DNA from: Streptomyces caniferus
GTDB taxonomy: Bacteria; Actinomycetota; Actinomycetes; Streptomycetales; Streptomycetaceae
NCBI RefSeq assembly: GCF_009811555.1
Contig: NZ_BLIN01000005.1
Location: 3,729,501 to 3,793,500, forward strand
Direction of reading: 5' to 3'
Length of the DNA stretch: 64,000 nt
A program made the translations under genes and the position numbers. How positions within the stretch are numbered: position 1 is the stretch's first letter; each line of letters starts with the position of its first letter. Of the stretch, positions 60,586 through 64,000 are shown piece by piece. The notes beneath the pieces are model-generated. The model did no database searches and was not told the DNA's origin. It worked only from the letters and a program-made list of their open reading frames with translations.

Positions 60586-61710
60586 TCAGCCGCCCGCGGC
60601 CTGACGGAACCGGGTCGTCCGGTGCACCGGGTCGGTGTCGATCTTCGGGATCACGTGTTCACCGATGAGCTTGAGCGTGTTCATGGTGTCCTCGTACGAG
60701 ACCCCGATCGGCAGCCCGAAGCTGAGCTGGTCGGCACCGGCCTGCTCCCAGCGTCTGCACTGCTGGAGCACCTCGTCCGGATCGCCGCAGATCATCAGCT
60801 CCTCGGCAATCAGCAGCTCGATGACCTCGGCGGTGTAGTCGGGCAGCAGCTCGGGCCACTGGGGGATGCCGTCGGGCCGCGGGAAGGTGTCGTGGTAGCG
60901 GAACACCAGCGACTGGAGGTAGTTGAGGCCTCCGTTGACCGCGATCTCGACCGCCTTGTCATGCGTCTCGGCGCAGATGGCCGTCGACGTCACCATCACG
61001 TTGTCGTTGACGAAGCCGCCGACCGGTTCGGCCTCCCGGATCGCCGTCTTGTACTGCTCCAGCACCCACTCCATGTCGGAGACCTTCTGCACGCTGAACC
61101 CGAGGACGCCCAGGCCCTTCTTCGCTGCCATGGCGTACGAGGACGGCGAGCCGGCCGCGTACCACATCGCCGGGTGCGCGGCCCCGTACGGCTTGGGGAA
61201 GATCTTCCGGGGCGGCAGTTGCCAGTGCTTGCCCTGGAACCCGACGTACTCCTCCTGGAGCCACATCTTCGGGAACTCGGCGATGGTCTCTTCCCAGATC
61301 TCCTTGGTGTGGTTCATGTCGGTGATGCCCGGCAGGAACCCCAGGATCTCGTGGCTGCCGGCGCCCCGCCCGCTGCCGAACTCGAAGCGGCCCTCGCTGA
61401 GATGGTCGAGCATGGCGACCTTCTCGGCGACCTTCACCGGGTGGTTGACCTGGGCGAGGGGGTTGAAGATCCCGGATCCCAGATGGATCCGCTCGGTCGC
61501 ATGGGCCAGGTAGCCGAGGAAGACGTCGTTGGCGGAGAGGTGCGAGTACTCCTCCAGGAAGTGGTGCTCGGACGCCCAGGCGTACTTGAAGCCGGACTTG
61601 TCCGCCTGGATGACGTACTCGGTCTCCTCCATCAGCGCCTTGTGCTCCGCGAGCGGGTCGGTCTCGGCCCGCTTGCCCACGTATCCCTGTACAAAGAGCC
61701 CGAATTCCAA
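60586..61710 (-). CDS. LLM-class flavin-dependent oxidoreductase
   Basis: This is a bacterial-luciferase-like monooxygenase of 374 residues. Its segments are AWASEHHFLEEYSHLSANDVFLGYLA, HLGSGIFNPLAQVNHPVKVAEKVAMLDHLSEGRFEFGSGRGAG, and MICGDPDEVLQQCRRWEQAGADQ. The start is a TTG at 61710: it is needed for the first beta strand (MEFGLFVQGYVG), and no ATG or GTG is in frame nearby. A perfect TGACG-N3-CGTCA site lies 28 bases upstream. It is the first gene of an operon with the amidohydrolase and aldehyde dehydrogenase. Confidence 0.93.
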   Translation of the reverse strand: MEFGLFVQGYVGKRAETDPLAEHKALMEETEYVIQADKSGFKYAWASEHHFLEEYSHLSANDVFLGYLAHATERIHLGSGIFNPLAQVNHPVKVAEKVAMLDHLSEGRFEFGSGRGAGSHEILGFLPGITDMNHTKEIWEETIAEFPKMWLQEEYVGFQGKHWQLPPRKIFPKPYGAAHPAMWYAAGSPSSYAMAAKKGLGVLGFSVQKVSDMEWVLEQYKTAIREAEPVGGFVNDNVMVTSTAICAETHDKAVEIAVNGGLNYLQSLVFRYHDTFPRPDGIPQWPELLPDYTAEVIELLIAEELMICGDPDEVLQQCRRWEQAGADQLSFGLPIGVSYEDTMNTLKLIGEHVIPKIDTDPVHRTTRFRQAAGG

Positions 61711-61735
61711 GGAGGTTCACCGTCCCTGAGCTATT

Positions 61736-61752
61736 TCTGACGCATCGTCAGA
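61736..61752. promoter_or_regulatory. TetR-type operator TCTGACG-CAT-CGTCAGA
   Basis: Seven-base perfect arms flank CAT. The site lies between the LLM gene (start 61710) and the SDR gene end (61877). The same core, TGACG-N3-CGTCA, occurs once more upstream of the other LLM gene at 63782. Such 13-17 bp dyads are typical for TetR regulators of catabolic genes in actinomycetes. Confidence 0.7.
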
Positions 61753-61876
61753 TTTGATGTGCCGACTGTTCCACCGTGGGCGGGGAGCGTCAATAGCCGC
61801 TGCCCGGATGGCTGACGGGCCGGGTGGCCGACTGGCTGACCGGCCGGCTGCCGGGCAGGCAACCGGCCGCCGCCCG

Positions 61877-62662
61877 TCAGCCGATGCTGACCCCCGCCAG
61901 CCACCCGCCGTCGACGACGAACGGCTGCCCGGTGATGTACGACGAGTCCTCGCACGACAGGAAGAGCGCCAGCTTGGCGACCTCCTCCGGCCGGCCGATC
62001 CGGCCCAGCGGCACCAGCTTCCGGTAGAGCTCGTCCACGGCCCGCTTCGACTCGGCGGGATCGACGCTCGGATCGAGCGCGGCCGGGTTGGTCATCGGGG
62101 TGTCCACCGCCCCCGGGCACACCGCGTTGACCCGGATCTTCTTGGCCGCCAGCTCCACCGCGGCCACCCGGGTGAGCCCGAGGACCGCATGCTTGGTCGC
62201 GGCATAGGCGCCGACGAAGGCCATGCCCGTCAGGGCCGTGTACGAGGCGGTGTTGACGATCGTGCCGCCGCCCGCCGCCTCGATCTCCGGCGCCACGGTA
62301 CGTATCCCGAGGAAGCAGCCGACCTGATTGACCTGCACCACCTGCTGGAACTCCTCCAACGGCGTCGACACCAGCTCGTTGAAGCGGAGGATCCCCGCGT
62401 TGTTGACCAGCCCGTCGATCATCCCGAAGGCGTCCTTGGCGGCCACGGCCGCCGCCTGCCAGTCCGCCTCCTTCGTCACATCCAGGTGCACGAAGCGGGC
62501 CCGGTCCTCCCCCAGCTCCTGGGCGAGCGCCTCGCCCTGCGCGTCGAGCACATCCCCGAGCACGACCTTCGCGCCCTCCGCGACGAACAGCCGCGCCTCC
62601 TGCTCACCCTGCCCGCGCGCCGCACCCGTCACGATGACAACCCGCCCGTCGAGCTTGCCCAT
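61877..62662 (-). CDS. SDR-family oxidoreductase (glucose-1-dehydrogenase-like)
   Basis: This is a classical SDR of 261 residues. The cofactor motif is [13 protein letters not shown], with the variation GxxxGQG seen in mycofactocin- and steroid-type SDRs. [12 protein letters not shown], the Ser in [11 protein letters not shown] and the Tyr/Lys pair in [11 protein letters not shown] are in place, and [12 protein letters not shown] ends the fold. It follows the LLM gene at 62794 by 131 bases in the same direction and is probably in its operon, under the second TGACG site. The substrate is likely a secondary alcohol or ketone of the same pathway. Confidence 0.93.
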   Translation of the reverse strand: MGKLDGRVVIVTGAARGQGEQEARLFVAEGAKVVLGDVLDAQGEALAQELGEDRARFVHLDVTKEADWQAAAVAAKDAFGMIDGLVNNAGILRFNELVSTPLEEFQQVVQVNQVGCFLGIRTVAPEIEAAGGGTIVNTASYTALTGMAFVGAYAATKHAVLGLTRVAAVELAAKKIRVNAVCPGAVDTPMTNPAALDPSVDPAESKRAVDELYRKLVPLGRIGRPEEVAKLALFLSCEDSSYITGQPFVVDGGWLAGVSIG

Positions 62663-62793
62663 GCCTGCACTCCTCTGCTGGTGAGTACGTCCTCGCCGCC
62701 GCGGTCGTCAGCCGTCCGCCACTCGGCCGCCGGGCCCCGCCCTCCGCGGCTCCGCATCCGCCCGGACGTTGAGCTGCTCAGTCGTCCAGCTGC

Positions 62794-63762
62794 TCAGTCG
62801 TTCAGCAACGGCGCGACATCCGACCCGAACGCCGACATCTGCTCCGTCAGTTCGTCACGGCTGCGACTGCGGAACCGCACCTGGATCTGGTGCACCCCCA
62901 TCGCCCCGTACTCCCGCAACGACTCCGCGATCCGCTCCGGCGCCCCGGACAGGGTCCGCCGGCCGGCCTCCCACCCCGGCTCGCCGACGTACAGCGGCTC
63001 GGCGATGGCACCGATCACGGCGGGCTCTTCGACACCGGCCGCCTCGCGCAGCCTGCGCAGCTTCCCGATCTGCGCCGGCAACTCCGCCCGCCGGTCCCCC
63101 TGCGGCAGCCACCCGTCACCGCGCACCGCGGCCCGGCGTACGGCGGCGGGCGAGGAACCGCCCACCCAGATCGGCGGCCGCGGCGTCTGCACGGGCCGCG
63201 GCGCCTGCCCCAGCCCCTCGAACGTGAACCGCTCCCCCGCGAACTCGGGGAACTCCTCGGGCCCCAGCGCCACCTTCAGCGCATCGACCACCTCGTCCAC
63301 CACCGCCCCGCGCCGCTCGAAGTCCACCCCGAGCGCGTCGAACTCCTCCCGCACATGCCCGGCCCCGACCCCGAGGATCAGCCGCCCCCCGGAGAGCCGG
63401 TCCAGCGTCGCGTACTGCTTGGCCGTGACCAGCGGGTGCTTGAGCCCCACCACCGCCACATGGCTGAGCAGCCGCACCCGCTCGGTGACGGCGGCCAGAT
63501 GCGCCAGCGTGGCGACCGGGTCGTACCACACGGTGCTCATCGCCTCGGCCAGCCGCCGCGGAATCGCGATGTGTTCACAGCAGGCGATGTACGCGAACCC
63601 GTGCCGGTCGGCGGCCTGCGCGACGGCCACCAGGTCCCCGGGCCCCGCCCCCGGCTCCCACCCCTCCGCGAACAGCGCGCTCTGCGCCTGCACCGGAAGC
63701 TGCATCCCATACGCCAGCCGCCCCGCACCGGGCCGCCACACCGCCTCGTACGCGCTGTCCAT
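62794..63762 (-). CDS. LLM-class F420-dependent oxidoreductase
   Basis: This is a luciferase-like oxidoreductase of 322 residues, of the F420-using type: YGMQLPVQAQSALFAEGWEPGAGPGDLVAVAQAADRHGFAYIACCEHIAIP, then LLSHVAVVGLKHPLVTAKQYATLDRLSGGRLILGVGAGHVREEF, and RPPIWVGGSSPAAVRRAAVRGDGWLP. GGGAGG selects the ATG at 63762; the longer frame start lacks support. A TGACG-GTC-CGTCA site lies 20 bases upstream. It forms an operon with the downstream SDR. The rest of the window (63796-64000) shows no recognisable gene. Confidence 0.93.
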   Translation of the reverse strand: MDSAYEAVWRPGAGRLAYGMQLPVQAQSALFAEGWEPGAGPGDLVAVAQAADRHGFAYIACCEHIAIPRRLAEAMSTVWYDPVATLAHLAAVTERVRLLSHVAVVGLKHPLVTAKQYATLDRLSGGRLILGVGAGHVREEFDALGVDFERRGAVVDEVVDALKVALGPEEFPEFAGERFTFEGLGQAPRPVQTPRPPIWVGGSSPAAVRRAAVRGDGWLPQGDRRAELPAQIGKLRRLREAAGVEEPAVIGAIAEPLYVGEPGWEAGRRTLSGAPERIAESLREYGAMGVHQIQVRFRSRSRDELTEQMSAFGSDVAPLLND

Positions 63763-63781
63763 ACGCCCTCCCGAGCACATC

Positions 63782-63794
63782 TGACGGTCCGTCA
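63782..63794. promoter_or_regulatory. TetR-type operator TGACG-GTC-CGTCA
   Basis: Perfect five-base arms around GTC, with TC before it as in the site at 61736. It sits just upstream of the LLM/SDR operon and links it to the LLM/amidohydrolase/aldehyde dehydrogenase operon. The regulator gene is not in the window. Confidence 0.65.
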
Positions 63795-64000
63795 CCTAAC
63801 GTGCGCGGGACATCGTCGTGCTTGGGAAGCCATCAGGCAAGGGGTACGAGAGGGAGGGGCCGAAGAGCCGGCGCGAGGCGCAGGATCGCGGGGCGTTGAG
63901 GCCACCTGCGCCGAAGGACGTCCACCGGCTCGGGCAGGCCGCCGGCCCGCCCGCGGAGGGCCGCCGACGTACCGCACCTCGTCGGGCGCGCCCTCGGCGA

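Noticed and set aside
63792..63977. Minus-strand frame of 61 codons at the right end
   Set aside because: It is Arg/Pro/Ala-rich without any domain, overlaps the operator and is probably chance.
1..64000. CRISPR array, complete tRNA or rRNA genes, insertion sequences
   Set aside because: I looked for spaced identical repeats, complete cloverleafs and transposase motifs. Only tRNA 3' fragments and short tandem repeats were found.

Overview
The window is high-GC chromosomal DNA from an actinomycete, almost certainly a Streptomyces. The coding bias, the strong purine-rich ribosome sites, several probable leaderless promoters, an XRE plus DUF397 pair, an epsilon-type acyl-CoA carboxylase subunit and a fused F420 synthase (FbiC) all point that way. 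No phage, plasmid replication, transposase or CRISPR genes are visible.

Left end (1-7.7 kb). A cold-shock-type group comes first: a partial DEAD-box helicase, a CBS-domain protein, an SCO5918-family protein, a MerR-like regulator behind a long repeat-rich leader, and a CspA-like protein. A 56-bp perfect palindrome separates convergent genes, and an anti-sigma-like ATPase gene is broken. After a TrhA/hemolysin III membrane protein comes a scar zone: the 3' part of a tRNA-Gly(CCC), an orphan membrane protein fused to the 3' piece of an ABC ATPase gene, and the degraded 3' part of what looks like a tRNA-Arg. This reads as past site-specific integration and decay.

Presumed biosynthetic cluster (8.4-18.7 kb). 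A minus-strand operon encodes an acyl-ligase, a short-chain reductase, an acyl carrier protein, an AfsA-like hot-dog protein, a YciI protein and an acyl-CoA carboxylase pair (beta and epsilon). It stands back to back with a phosphopantetheinyl transferase and is followed by a LuxR regulator, a HAD phosphatase and a TetR regulator with two tandem operators. There is no ketosynthase. The set could make a butyrolactone- or furan-like signal from a dedicated carrier protein. The divergent promoter region holds nine tandem 13-bp units.

Middle (18.9-37.8 kb). This part carries a NarL-type two-component pair, a UbiA prenyltransferase, RecQ, a histidine kinase with a lipoprotein but no adjacent regulator, a PEP-mutase/isocitrate-lyase family enzyme divergent from a winged-helix regulator, a broken gene that may be an ATP-grasp, a GT39-like transferase, a very long D-Ala-D-Ala carboxypeptidase, a GPP34 protein and an XRE/DUF397 pair.

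STAND/amyloid-type pair (38.8-41.7 kb). A small helical protein ends in a motif that is 9/14 identical to one near the N-terminus of the adjacent NB-ARC/TPR ATPase. This is the layout described for bacterial amyloid-signalling NLR and effector pairs, and I consider it the most exciting system here.

Right part (41.9-64 kb). Metabolic genes follow: an aminotransferase, two SDRs, an ADP-ribosylglycohydrolase, a hydroxyacid dehydrogenase, FbiC, a VOC protein, three luciferase-like oxidoreductases, a PHP phosphoesterase, an amino-acid permease, an aldehyde dehydrogenase and a D-aminoacylase-like amidohydrolase. The last two operons share a TGACG-N3-CGTCA operator and probably form one catabolic regulon.
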